From Streptomyces sp. JH14 (lineage in GTDB: Bacteria > Actinomycetota > Actinomycetes > Streptomycetales > Streptomycetaceae), in NCBI RefSeq assembly GCF_029428675.1, contig NZ_JAJNEL010000001.1, positions 2,914,001-2,978,000 of the forward strand: a DNA stretch of 64,000 nt. The letters run 5' to 3'. The notes beneath the pieces were generated by a model. That model did not search any database. It worked only from the letters and a program-made list of their open reading frames with translations, and had not been told where the DNA came from. Both the position numbers and the translations under genes were made by a program. Below are positions 18,039 through 25,993 of the stretch, in pieces. How positions within the stretch are numbered: the stretch's first letter is position 1; each line of letters begins with the position of its first letter.

Positions 18039-18986
18039 TCACTGCTGTTCGAGATGTGGAGCGACATCGGCGGCGAACGCCGCCATCTGATCGGTCAGCT
18101 CGCTGCGGCTCCTGCTGCGGAACCGCACCTGGATCTGGTGCACACCCATCGCCCCGTACGCGCGCAGCGACTCGGCAAGGGCCTCCGGCTTCCCGCTGAG
18201 CGTGCGCCGCCCCACGGCCCAGCCGGGCTCCCCTACGTACAACGGCTCGGTGATGGCACCGACGACCAGCGGCTCCTCGATACCGGCCCCTTCCCGCAAC
18301 GCCCGCACCTTGGCGATCTGCTGCGGCAGCCGGTCCCTGGGATCCCCCTGCGGCAGCCAGCCGTCCCCGCGCAGCGCGGCCCGCCGCACGGCGGCGGGCG
18401 AGGAACCGCCCACCCAGACGGGCACCCGCTCCTGCGCGGGCCGCGGCCGCTGCCCCAGCCCGCTGAACGAGAACCGTTCCCCGGCGAACTCCGGGTACTC
18501 CTCCGGCCCGAGCGCGGCCTTCAACGCGTCGATGGTCTCGTCGAGCACGCCGCCGCGCCCGTCGAAGTCCGCCCCGAGCGCCTCGAACTCCTCCCGCACA
18601 TGCCCCGCCCCAACCCCGAGGATCAGCCGGCCGCCGGACAGGTGATCGAGAGTGGCGTACTGCTTGGCGGTGGCGAGCGGATGGCGCAGCCCGACGACGG
18701 CGACATGGCTCATCAGCAGGACCCGTTCGGTGATCCCCGCGAGAAAGGCGAGGGTGGCCACGGGGTCGTACCAGACGGTGCTCATGACCTCGGCGAGCCG
18801 CCGCGGGATCGCGACATGGTCGCAGCTCGCAAGATAGGCGAAGCCGGCGCGGTCGGCGGTCCGCGCGATCTCGGCGAGGTCACCGGGACCGGCCGCGGCC
18901 TCCCAGGCTTCCGTGTAGATGGTGCTCTGCGACTGGACCGGGAGCTGCATCCCGTACGACAGCCGCCCGGCGGGCAGTATCGGCAC
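18039..18986 (-). CDS. LLM-class F420-dependent oxidoreductase (TIGR03619-like)
   Basis: A 315-residue luciferase-like-fold enzyme. It shows ASCDHVAIP near residue 48, LMSHVAVVGLRHP near 83, LDHLSGGRLILGVGAGHV near 104-121 and GWLPQGDP near 200, the pattern of F420-dependent LLM reductases. The GTG at 18986 was chosen because GGGAGG precedes it and because longer frames would place the two palindromic operators inside the gene. First gene of an operon with the SDR gene 12 nt downstream. Confidence 0.85.
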   Translation of the reverse strand: MPILPAGRLSYGMQLPVQSQSTIYTEAWEAAAGPGDLAEIARTADRAGFAYLASCDHVAIPRRLAEVMSTVWYDPVATLAFLAGITERVLLMSHVAVVGLRHPLATAKQYATLDHLSGGRLILGVGAGHVREEFEALGADFDGRGGVLDETIDALKAALGPEEYPEFAGERFSFSGLGQRPRPAQERVPVWVGGSSPAAVRRAALRGDGWLPQGDPRDRLPQQIAKVRALREGAGIEEPLVVGAITEPLYVGEPGWAVGRRTLSGKPEALAESLRAYGAMGVHQIQVRFRSRSRSELTDQMAAFAADVAPHLEQQ

Positions 18987-19025
18987 CGGGTCGCCTCCCT
19001 TCCTCCGTGTCCGCCCCGACCGAAT

Positions 19026-19040
19026 CTGACGCTCCGTCAT
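19026..19040. promoter_or_regulatory. 15-bp palindromic operator, copy 3
   Basis: CTGACGCTCCGTCAT is the same motif with one arm mismatch. It lies 39 bp upstream of the GTG of the LLM-SDR operon. Confidence 0.6.
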
Positions 19041-19067
19041 TTTTCGAGGCGGGTGCCATCGTCGTAC

Positions 19068-19082
19068 CTGACGATGCATCAG
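19068..19082. promoter_or_regulatory. 15-bp palindromic operator, copy 4
   Basis: CTGACGATGCATCAG matches the motif with one mismatch in the arm pairing. It lies 42 bp from copy 3, so this promoter carries a pair of sites, as does the LLM promoter at 17.1-17.2 kb. Confidence 0.55.
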
Positions 19083-19326
19083 ACAAGAGGGAGGAGAGAA
19101 CGGCGGATCCACCGCCCGGGGCGGGCGCAGGGCAGTCACGGACGGCGGCCGGCTCCACGACCGCATGGGTGGGGGAGGCACTCGGTACGGTCGTCCGCAT
19201 CACCCGACCCGGACCGAGGGGCAGCCATGTACGGGGTCCCGGACGAGGAGTGGGACGACGGCGCGTACCTGTGCGATCCGGACGGGGCGGGACCGACGCT
19301 GTCCTTCCTGCGCGATCCAGCAGGGC
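19083..19326. other. Intergenic stretch without a supported gene
   Basis: This is the upstream side of the LLM-SDR promoter. A plus-strand frame opens at ATG 19227 behind GAGGGG and begins MYGVPDEEWDDG, but it runs straight through the terminator hairpin into antisense of the M23 peptidase gene. I do not call it a gene. Confidence 0.35.
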
Positions 19327-19380
19327 CGCCGGGTGGTCCCGCCCGCCGGTCCTGCACGGTGCGGGCGGGACCACCCGGCG
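19327..19380. terminator. Long hairpin terminator after the M23 peptidase gene
   Basis: Two 20-nt arms (19327-19346 and 19361-19380) are perfect inverted repeats around a 14-nt loop, beginning 9 nt past the peptidase stop codon. It is among the strongest hairpins in the window. Confidence 0.88.
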
Positions 19381-19388
19381 GATACGCG

Positions 19389-20207
19389 TCAGCAGTCCGG
19401 AATGACCGTGCCGTTGTTGTCGCGGGCCTCGTCATTGCCCCAGCGGGAGAGGTAGTAGGCCGAGACATACGCGCCGTAGCCGTTCTTGCCCGTGTACACC
19501 GTGTCCAGGTCGGTCTTCAGCCACCAGTGGTTGTAGGCACTGCCCGAGCCGACCTGGGCGCCCCAGACCTTGCAGTACACGTAGTTCGTGCCCGCGTTCA
19601 GTACGCCCTGGGCGTCGGCGGTGTCGGGCGCGGCGTAGCCCGTCGCGTTGGCGAAGGTGTCCACCCAGTACTTGGCACTGCCACCACCGCATCCGTTGTC
19701 GCTGGTCAGGTACTTGCTGTAGTACGAGCCGGGGTACGGGGCCAGCGACTGACCGTTGATCGCGATGGTCTGGCCGACCCCGTTGTACAGCTGCTCGTAG
19801 TGGATGTGGGCGCCGGAACTGTTGCCGGTCGAGCCCGTCACGCCGATCTGCCGCCCCTGGGCGACCGAGGCGCCGTCGGCGACGGAGTACGAGGAGAGGT
19901 GGAAGTAGTAGGTCTGCCAGCCGCCACCATGGTCGATCACGATGTAGTTGCCCGCGCCGCTGGGCTGGGAGTAGCGGTGGGCGGTCCCGCCGGACGAGGC
20001 GAGGACCGGGGTCCCGGCGGTCGTCCCGCCGTCCGTGCGGACGAAGTCGAGCGCCGATCTGACCTCCGCCGAATGGTGGCTGTAGGTCCAGGTCTGACCG
20101 CAGGGGAACGGCGCCTTGAAATTCGGCGCGGCTGCGGCGGGGGTTGCGGTGAGAAGTCCTGCGAGCAGAGCCACGAGGGCCAGTAAGGCGATACGTAGGG
20201 AGCGCAT
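19389..20207 (-). CDS. Secreted M23-family peptidase (LytM-type)
   Basis: A 272-residue exported zinc metallopeptidase, likely cutting peptidoglycan cross-bridges. The signal peptide covers residues 1-27 (MRSLRIALL to TPAAAA). The M23 domain has HHSAEVRSALDF with metal-binding His and Asp, VIDHGGGW, and the HxH motif AHIHYE near residue 135. A C-terminal domain of about 90 residues, rich in Tyr, Trp and Asn with paired cysteines, may bind wall or substrate. ATG 20207 has CGGAGG 5 nt upstream; the longer in-frame start is less likely. Monocistronic. Confidence 0.9.
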   Translation of the reverse strand: MRSLRIALLALVALLAGLLTATPAAAAPNFKAPFPCGQTWTYSHHSAEVRSALDFVRTDGGTTAGTPVLASSGGTAHRYSQPSGAGNYIVIDHGGGWQTYYFHLSSYSVADGASVAQGRQIGVTGSTGNSSGAHIHYEQLYNGVGQTIAINGQSLAPYPGSYYSKYLTSDNGCGGGSAKYWVDTFANATGYAAPDTADAQGVLNAGTNYVYCKVWGAQVGSGSAYNHWWLKTDLDTVYTGKNGYGAYVSAYYLSRWGNDEARDNNGTVIPDC

Positions 20208-20399
20208 GCGTCCTCCGAGTCGAATCCGGGCGTGGAGTGCGTTGCGGGGCATCAATGCGGGTTGAACGGACCCAAGAGTGCCGGAGTTTCGCCGTCCCCA
20301 GTAGACCCAGTGGACCCGGAGGACCCGGTGAGGGCCGGGACGGGCCCAGGGCGGACCCGGGTGGGCCCGCCCTGCGCGGTCACGTCCAGGTCCGGGTCC

Positions 20400-22322
20400 C
20401 TACCTCCGGTACAGCGCCTCGATCTCCGCCGCGAAGTCTCGCGCGATCGCGTCCCGCTTCAGCTTCAGCGACGGCGTCAGATGTCCGCCCTCCTCCGTGA
20501 AGTCCACCGGCAGGACGGCGAACGCGCGGATCGACTCGGCGCGCGAGACCAGGCGATTGGCCTCGTCGACCGCGCGCTGGAGCGCACCGCGCAGCTCCTC
20601 GTCCGCCACCAGGTCCCTGATCGGCACGTCCTGCTTCTTGCGCATCTGCCGCCAGTGCAGCAGCCCGTCCGGCTCCAGCGTGATCAGGGCGGTGACGAAC
20701 GGGCGGTTGTCGCCGACCACCATGCACTGGCTGACCAGCGGGTGCGCGCGCAGCCAGTCCTCCAGCGGGGCCGGAGCGACGTTCTTGCCGCCCGACGTGA
20801 TGATGATGTCCTTCTTGCGGCCGGTGATGGTGAGGTAGCCGTCCTCGTCGAGGGCGCCCAGGTCGCCGGTGGCGAACCAGCCGCCGTCCAGTGCCGGGAC
20901 CGGTGCGCCGCGTTCGGTGTCCCAGTAGCCGCTGAACACCTGGCCACCGCTGAGCAGCACCTCGCCGTCGTCCGCGATCCGTACGGCGGTGCCCGGCAGC
21001 GGCCAGCCGACCGTACCGAGGCGTGGCTTGAGCGGCGGGGTGACGGTGGCGGCGGCCGTGGTCTCCGTCAGCCCGTACCCCTCGAAGATCTCGATGCCCG
21101 CGCCCGCGTAGAAGGCAGCGAGCCGGCGGCCCAGGGGGGAGCCGCCGCAGACCGCGTACCGGACGTGTCCGCCGAGGGCCGACCTGATGCGGCGGTAGAC
21201 CAGCGGGTCGTACAGGGCCCTGGCGGCTCGCAGGCCCCAGCCCGGGCCGGGGCCGGTGCCGTGTTCGGCGGCCTCGACGGCCTGCCCGTACCGCTGGGCT
21301 ATCTTCGCGGCGCGGTCGAACGACGAGGCGCGGCCCATCTTCTCGGCGGTGGCCCGGCCGGTGTTGTAGACCTTCTCCAGCACGTACGGGATGGCCAGCA
21401 GGAACGTCGGCCCGAAGCCCGCCAGGTCGGCGAGCAGGTCCTCGGTCCGGATGGACGGGGCATGGCCGAGCCGGACCCGGGCGCGCAGACAGCCGACCGC
21501 GACCATCCGCCCGAAGACGTGCGACAGCGGCAGGAAGAGCAGGGTCGAGGCCGGTTCCTTGCTGACCGATTTGAAGACGGGGTGGAGGAGTTCGACGGCG
21601 TTGTCGACCTCGGCGAAGAAGTTGCCGTGGGTCAGGACGCAGCCCTTGGGGCGCCCGGTGGTGCCCGAGGTGTAGATGAGGGTGGCGGTCGTCTCCGGCC
21701 CCAGGATGGCCCGGCGGGCGGCGACGGCGGCGTCGGGCACGTCCCTGCCGAGCGCCTTCAGCCGGCCGAGCGCGCCGGTGTCGAACTGCCACAGGTGGGT
21801 GAGGTCGCCGAGCTGCTTGCGTTCCTGGCTGATCAGCCGCCCCTCCTCCGACGTCTCAACGGCGCACGCGACGGCCCCCGCGTCCTGGAGTATCCAGCGG
21901 GCCTGGAAGGCGGAGGACGTGGGGTAGATGGGGACGGTGACGAGTCCGGCGGCCCAGCCGGCGAAGTCGAGCAGCGTCCATTCGTACGTCGTACGGGACA
22001 TGATCGCGATGCGGTCACCGGTCTGCAGTCCCTCCGCGATCAGCCCCTTGGCGACCGCCAGCACCTCACCGGCGAACTCTTCGGCCGTCACGTCCTGCCA
22101 GCTGCCGTCCGGCTGCTTACGGCTGAGAACGGCTTCGGCCGGGGCCTCGCGGGCGTTGTCGAACGGGATCTCGGCGAGCGATCCGCGCCGGACGGGCGGC
22201 GCGAGCAGTGGCACGGAGACCTGCTGCACGGAACCGTCGGCCGCCCTGACCTTCGTCGGCTCGACCAGAACGGGTACGGCGGGCGTCGCGGCGGGTGCGG
22301 CGGCAGAGGCTGACGTGGACAC
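20400..22322 (-). CDS. Long-chain-fatty-acid-CoA ligase (AMP-binding, FadD15-like)
   Basis: A 640-residue ANL-superfamily enzyme that activates a fatty acid to acyl-CoA through an acyl-adenylate. It shows the P-loop-like TLIYTSGTTGRPKG near residue 215, FLPLSHVFGR near 265, the acyl-binding GYGLTETTA near 410, the GDLG motif near 490 and the A10-like lysine in TPSLKLKRDAI near the C-terminus. The length matches the FACL/FadD15 type. The GTG at 22322 follows GAGGAG; longer frames have no binding site. Downstream of the thiolase gene on the same strand, it may supply acyl-CoA to that module. Confidence 0.93.
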   Translation of the reverse strand: MSTSASAAAPAATPAVPVLVEPTKVRAADGSVQQVSVPLLAPPVRRGSLAEIPFDNAREAPAEAVLSRKQPDGSWQDVTAEEFAGEVLAVAKGLIAEGLQTGDRIAIMSRTTYEWTLLDFAGWAAGLVTVPIYPTSSAFQARWILQDAGAVACAVETSEEGRLISQERKQLGDLTHLWQFDTGALGRLKALGRDVPDAAVAARRAILGPETTATLIYTSGTTGRPKGCVLTHGNFFAEVDNAVELLHPVFKSVSKEPASTLLFLPLSHVFGRMVAVGCLRARVRLGHAPSIRTEDLLADLAGFGPTFLLAIPYVLEKVYNTGRATAEKMGRASSFDRAAKIAQRYGQAVEAAEHGTGPGPGWGLRAARALYDPLVYRRIRSALGGHVRYAVCGGSPLGRRLAAFYAGAGIEIFEGYGLTETTAAATVTPPLKPRLGTVGWPLPGTAVRIADDGEVLLSGGQVFSGYWDTERGAPVPALDGGWFATGDLGALDEDGYLTITGRKKDIIITSGGKNVAPAPLEDWLRAHPLVSQCMVVGDNRPFVTALITLEPDGLLHWRQMRKKQDVPIRDLVADEELRGALQRAVDEANRLVSRAESIRAFAVLPVDFTEEGGHLTPSLKLKRDAIARDFAAEIEALYRR

Positions 22323-22378
22323 GAGCGGCTCCTCAACGTGGGTCGGGCAGTACGCAGGGTCCGTCCGGCGGCCGTTCT

Positions 22379-22391
22379 TCCTCGATGGCCG
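22379..22391. repeat. 13-bp direct repeat, copy 1
   Basis: TCCTCGATGGCCG recurs identically at 22424, 45 bp away, in the 128-bp gap before the acyl-CoA ligase gene. Tandem same-orientation sites suggest an activator or repressor target for that gene, but this is inference. Confidence 0.4.
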
Positions 22392-22423
22392 GACCGTCGG
22401 GAGAACGTCCTGGGTGCGGGATG

Positions 22424-22436
22424 TCCTCGATGGCCG
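22424..22436. repeat. 13-bp direct repeat, copy 2
   Basis: Second identical copy of TCCTCGATGGCCG. It lies 14 bp from the end of the thiolase gene and about 100 bp upstream of the ligase start. Confidence 0.4.
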
Positions 22437-22450
22437 AACGGACGTGGGTG

Positions 22451-23719
22451 TCAAGGGCGTTCGAGGATCGCGGTGACCCCCTGGCCGCCCGCGGCGCAGA
22501 TCGAGATCAGCCCACGGCCCGGAGTCTCCCGCTCCGCCAGCAGTCCGGCCAGGGTGGCGACGATCCGCGCCCCGGTCGCGGCGAACGGATGCCCGGTCGC
22601 GAGGGACGATCCGGCCACGTTCAGCTTCGCGCGGTCGACCGGGGCGAGCCCCTGCTTCTCCCACGCGGCCAGTGTGGCGAGGACCTGGGAGGCGAAGGCC
22701 TCGTGGATCTCGAAGAGATCGAAGTCCTCGATACCCAGCCCGGCGCGCTCCAGCATCCGCGGTACGGCGTACGCGGGTGCCATCAGCAGCCCGTCCTCGC
22801 CGCCCACGTGGTCGACCGCGGCGGTCTCGTACAGCGAGAGGTACGCGAGCGGTTCCAGGCCGTGCGCCTCGGCCCACTCGTCGCTCGCCAGCAGCACGGT
22901 GGCGGCGCCGTCGGTGAGCGGAGTCGAATTACCCGCGGTCATCGTCGCGTCGGGATGGTCGGCGCCGAACACCGGCTTGAGAGTGGCGAGTTTCTCCACC
23001 GTGGAGCCGGGGCGGAGGTTCTGGTCACGCGCCAGGCCGAGGTAGGGGACGACGAGGTCGTGCAGGAAGCCCCGTTCGTACGCGGCGGCGAGACGCCGGT
23101 GGCTGGTGGCGGCCAGCAGGTCCTGCTCGGCACGGCCGATGGCCCAGCGGCGGGCGGTGATCGCCGCGTGTTCGCCCATCGAGAGCCCGGTGCGGGGTTC
23201 GGCGTTGCGCGGGATGTCCGGGACGAGATGCCGGGGCCGTATCCCTGCAAGTGCCCTGATCCGCCCGCCGGCCGACTTCGCCCGCCGGGCCGCCAGCAGC
23301 AGCCTGCGCAGCTGGTCGTTGACGCCGAGGGGCGCATCGCTCGTGGTGTCCGTGCCGCCCGCGATCGCGGAGTCGACCGCGCCGAGCATGATCTTGTTCG
23401 CGGCGGCGATGACGGCCTGGAGACCGGTGCCGCAGGCCTGCTGGATGTCGTACGCGGGGGTGCGCGGGTCGAGCGCCGAGCCGAGGACGGTCTCGCGGGC
23501 CAGGTTGAAGTCGCGGCTGTGCTTGAGGACGGCGCCTGCGACGAACTCGCCGACCTGCTCCCCCTGGAGCCCGAACCGCTCGACCAGACCGTTCAGTGCG
23601 GCGGTGAGCATCTCCTGGTTGGAGGAGTGTGCGTACGGGCCGTCGGAACGCGCGAACGGGATACGACTGCCGCCGATGACCGCGACCCGGCGCGGCTGCG
23701 GGAGAGCGAGAGGGATCAT
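22451..23719 (-). CDS. Acetyl-CoA acetyltransferase / 3-ketoacyl-CoA thiolase (FadA2-like)
   Basis: A 422-residue thiolase that cleaves or condenses 3-ketoacyl-CoA. It has the nucleophilic cysteine in QQACGTGLQ near residue 95, EIHEAFASQ near 340, the catalytic histidine in GHPFAATGAR near 375 and the second cysteine in CAAGGQG near 405. It is divergent from a high-molecular-weight FabG gene with overlapping palindromes between the two starts. The same partners occur in mycobacteria as fadA2, fabG4 and htdX. The 5' end has only a weak ribosome site. Confidence 0.92.
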   Translation of the reverse strand: MIPLALPQPRRVAVIGGSRIPFARSDGPYAHSSNQEMLTAALNGLVERFGLQGEQVGEFVAGAVLKHSRDFNLARETVLGSALDPRTPAYDIQQACGTGLQAVIAAANKIMLGAVDSAIAGGTDTTSDAPLGVNDQLRRLLLAARRAKSAGGRIRALAGIRPRHLVPDIPRNAEPRTGLSMGEHAAITARRWAIGRAEQDLLAATSHRRLAAAYERGFLHDLVVPYLGLARDQNLRPGSTVEKLATLKPVFGADHPDATMTAGNSTPLTDGAATVLLASDEWAEAHGLEPLAYLSLYETAAVDHVGGEDGLLMAPAYAVPRMLERAGLGIEDFDLFEIHEAFASQVLATLAAWEKQGLAPVDRAKLNVAGSSLATGHPFAATGARIVATLAGLLAERETPGRGLISICAAGGQGVTAILERP

Positions 23720-23755
23720 CTCGACCAGCTCATCTCGACCTGCTCCTGACTCTTA

Positions 23756-23776
23756 AGTAACCTTACTCCACAGTAA
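23756..23776. promoter_or_regulatory. Two overlapping AGTAA/TTACT palindromes in the thiolase-fabG divergent promoter
   Basis: AGTAACCTTACT (23756-23767) and TTACTCCACAGTAA (23763-23776) share the arm TTACT in a notably AT-rich island of an otherwise GC-rich region. The position, 37 bp upstream of the thiolase start and 28 bp upstream of the fabG start, fits one operator controlling both. The TetR regulator at 25956-26600 is the nearest candidate to bind it. Confidence 0.6.
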
Positions 23777-23804
23777 ATCTATGACCGAGCAGGGAGTCTG
23801 GACA

Positions 23805-25133
23805 ATGGCCGACCGCTATCTGCACGTCACCGGCACAGCACCTGGCCGATTTCTGACCCGTAGGCTCGGCCTGCCCCAGCCGGCACGGCTGCGCCGCTGG
23901 TCGCTGGAGACGCAGTCTCTGGACGGCCCGCTGCTGCATCTGACAGCCGGGGAATCCACCGTGACGGAGGAACTCGCCACGGTGCTCGCCGCGACCGGCC
24001 TCACCGTCGCCCGCGGCACCGGACAGGCATCCCGCCCCGCGGCAGTCGTACTGGACGCGACGGCCGTTGCCACCGCCGCCGGACTCGGCGACGTGCACGC
24101 CGCGCTGCACCCCGTGATCCGTTCGGCAGCGCCGGGCGGCCGGGTCGTGGTCCTCGGGGTGCGGCCCTCGGCCGACGACCATCATCAGGCGGCCGCCCAG
24201 CAGGCCCTTGAAGGGTTCGTGCGCTCGCTCGGCAAGGAGATCGGCAGGGGCATCACCGTCCAGCTCCTGCGGATCGCGCCCGGCGCGGTCGCCTCGGCCG
24301 AGTCCACCCTCCGGTTCCTGCTCTCGCCCCGGTCGGCGTACATCAGCGGCCAGGTCGTCGAACTCACCGGCGCCGCACCCGACCCGGTCACCGACTGGGC
24401 CGCGCCGCTCGCCGGGCGCACCGCGCTGGTCACCGGTGCGGCGCGCGGCATCGGCGCCTCGGTCGCGTCGGTCCTGGCCCGGGACGGCGCACACGTCATC
24501 TGCCTCGACATCCCGCAGTTTCAGGACGAGTTGACCCGTACGGCCGACCGGCTCGGCGGCTCGGCACTGCCGCTGGACATCACCGCCGACGACGCCGCCG
24601 AGCAGATCGCCGCAGCGGCCCCCGGCGGCCTGGACGTCCTCGTCCACAACGCGGGCATCACCCGCGACCGGCGGCTCGCCAACATGCCCGCCGACCGCTG
24701 GGCGCAGGTTGTCGAGGTCAACCTCGACAGCGTGCTGCGCACCACCGACGCGCTGCTCAAGGCGGGCACCGTCAACCGCGGCGGCCGGATCGTCGCCACC
24801 GCGTCCATCGCCGGCATCGCGGGCAACAACGGCCAGACGAACTACGCGGCCAGCAAGGCGGGCATCATCGGACTGGTCCGCTCCCTGGCCCCGCGCGCCG
24901 CCGCCGACCACGGCGTCACCGTCAACGCGGTCGCCCCCGGTTTCATCGAGACCAGGATGACCGCCGCGGTCCCCTTCTTCATCCGGGAGGCGGGCCGCCG
25001 CATGAACTCCCTCTCCCAGGGCGGCCTTCCGGTGGATGTGGCCGAGACGACCGCATGGTTCGCCCAGCCCGCATCGACGGCCGTGAACGGCCAGATCGTG
25101 CGGGTCTGCGGCCAGAGCCTGCTGGGGGCGTGA
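23805..25133 (+). CDS. High-molecular-weight 3-oxoacyl-(acyl-carrier-protein/CoA) reductase (FabG4-like)
   Basis: A 442-residue two-part SDR. The N-terminal about 190 residues form a degenerate Rossmann-like domain; the C-terminal domain is an active reductase with TGAARGIGASVAS near residue 210, HNAGITRDRR near 285, catalytic Ser in ATASIAG near 332 and YAASKAG near 346. This is the double-domain architecture of mycobacterial FabG4, which reduces 3-ketoacyl-CoA. ATG 23805 has AGGGAG 8 nt upstream and fits the family start; an ATG at 23781 would abut the operator. Overlaps the MaoC gene by 4 nt (GTGA) if GTG 25130 is its start. Confidence 0.92.
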   Translation: MADRYLHVTGTAPGRFLTRRLGLPQPARLRRWSLETQSLDGPLLHLTAGESTVTEELATVLAATGLTVARGTGQASRPAAVVLDATAVATAAGLGDVHAALHPVIRSAAPGGRVVVLGVRPSADDHHQAAAQQALEGFVRSLGKEIGRGITVQLLRIAPGAVASAESTLRFLLSPRSAYISGQVVELTGAAPDPVTDWAAPLAGRTALVTGAARGIGASVASVLARDGAHVICLDIPQFQDELTRTADRLGGSALPLDITADDAAEQIAAAAPGGLDVLVHNAGITRDRRLANMPADRWAQVVEVNLDSVLRTTDALLKAGTVNRGGRIVATASIAGIAGNNGQTNYAASKAGIIGLVRSLAPRAAADHGVTVNAVAPGFIETRMTAAVPFFIREAGRRMNSLSQGGLPVDVAETTAWFAQPASTAVNGQIVRVCGQSLLGA

Positions 25134-25993
25134 CGCCGATGCCGGTCGCCACCCCCTCCCGGATCCTGACGGCGTCCCTCGTACGCGGCGCACTCACCTC
25201 CCCGTTCAAGCGCGCGGGCCGGCCCGACGCCGTGCTGCCGGCCGGCCGCCTCGTCGTCCGGGACGTACGCATCGCCCCCGGCCCGCTCGCCTCGTACCGC
25301 AGGATCTGCGGCTTCCCCGACTCGGGCGCGCTGCCGCTCACGTACCCGCATGTGCTGGGCTTCCCGACGGCCATGCGGCTGATGACCGGGCGGACCTTCC
25401 CGCTGCCGGTCGTCGGGCTGGTCCACACCTGGATCGAGATCACCCGGCACCGGGTGCTGCACCCCACCGACATACTCGAACTGACGGTATACGCACAGGA
25501 GTTGACTCCACACCGAAGGGGAACCGAGGTCACGGTGGTGACCGAGGCGCGCTCGGACGGCGCACTGGTGTGGGAGTCGCGCAGCGGCTATCTCTCCCGG
25601 CACGCGACGCACGGGGCCCCGCCCCCTTCCGCCGTCGCACCCGCCGCACCCGAACTCCCCGCCGTCGCCGAGTGGCGTCTCCCCGGCGATCTGGGCCGTC
25701 GTTACGCAGCCGCCTCGGGCGACCGGAACCCCATCCACCTGTATCCGTTCACCGCCCGGCTGTTCGGCTTCCCGCGAGCGATCGCGCACGGCATGTGGAC
25801 GGTCGCCCGCTGCCTGGCCGCGTCCGCCGAACCGGGCACGATCCGTTGCGTGCGGGCCGACTTCAGGGCTCCCGTACTGCTCCCGGCGACCGTGACCTAC
25901 GCGACGGACGGCGCGGGCACCGCCTTCCAGCTCCGCAGCGGCGACCGCGTCCACCTCACCGGTTCGACGGCGCCCACGGACGATCGCGCATGA
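25130..25993 (+). CDS. MaoC-family (R)-specific enoyl-CoA hydratase/dehydratase (HtdX-like)
   Basis: A 287-residue double-hot-dog-type protein that interconverts 3-hydroxyacyl and enoyl thioesters. The C-terminal hot-dog carries the hydratase-2 motif AAASGDRNPIHLY near residue 200, with the catalytic Asp and His, followed by HGMW. GTG 25130 overlaps the fabG stop (GTGA); ATG 25139 in the same frame is an alternative. With thiolase and FabG it supplies three of the four steps of a fatty-acid spiral; no acyl-CoA dehydrogenase is present. The 3' end overlaps the convergent TetR gene by 38 nt. Confidence 0.88.
   Translation: MTPMPVATPSRILTASLVRGALTSPFKRAGRPDAVLPAGRLVVRDVRIAPGPLASYRRICGFPDSGALPLTYPHVLGFPTAMRLMTGRTFPLPVVGLVHTWIEITRHRVLHPTDILELTVYAQELTPHRRGTEVTVVTEARSDGALVWESRSGYLSRHATHGAPPPSAVAPAAPELPAVAEWRLPGDLGRRYAAASGDRNPIHLYPFTARLFGFPRAIAHGMWTVARCLAASAEPGTIRCVRADFRAPVLLPATVTYATDGAGTAFQLRSGDRVHLTGSTAPTDDRA

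Noticed and set aside
19227..19330. Plus-strand frame starting MYGVPDEEWDDG behind a GAGGGG sequence
   Set aside because: It lacks a stop before a strong terminator hairpin and then continues antisense to the M23 peptidase gene. The start looks plausible, but the whole does not.
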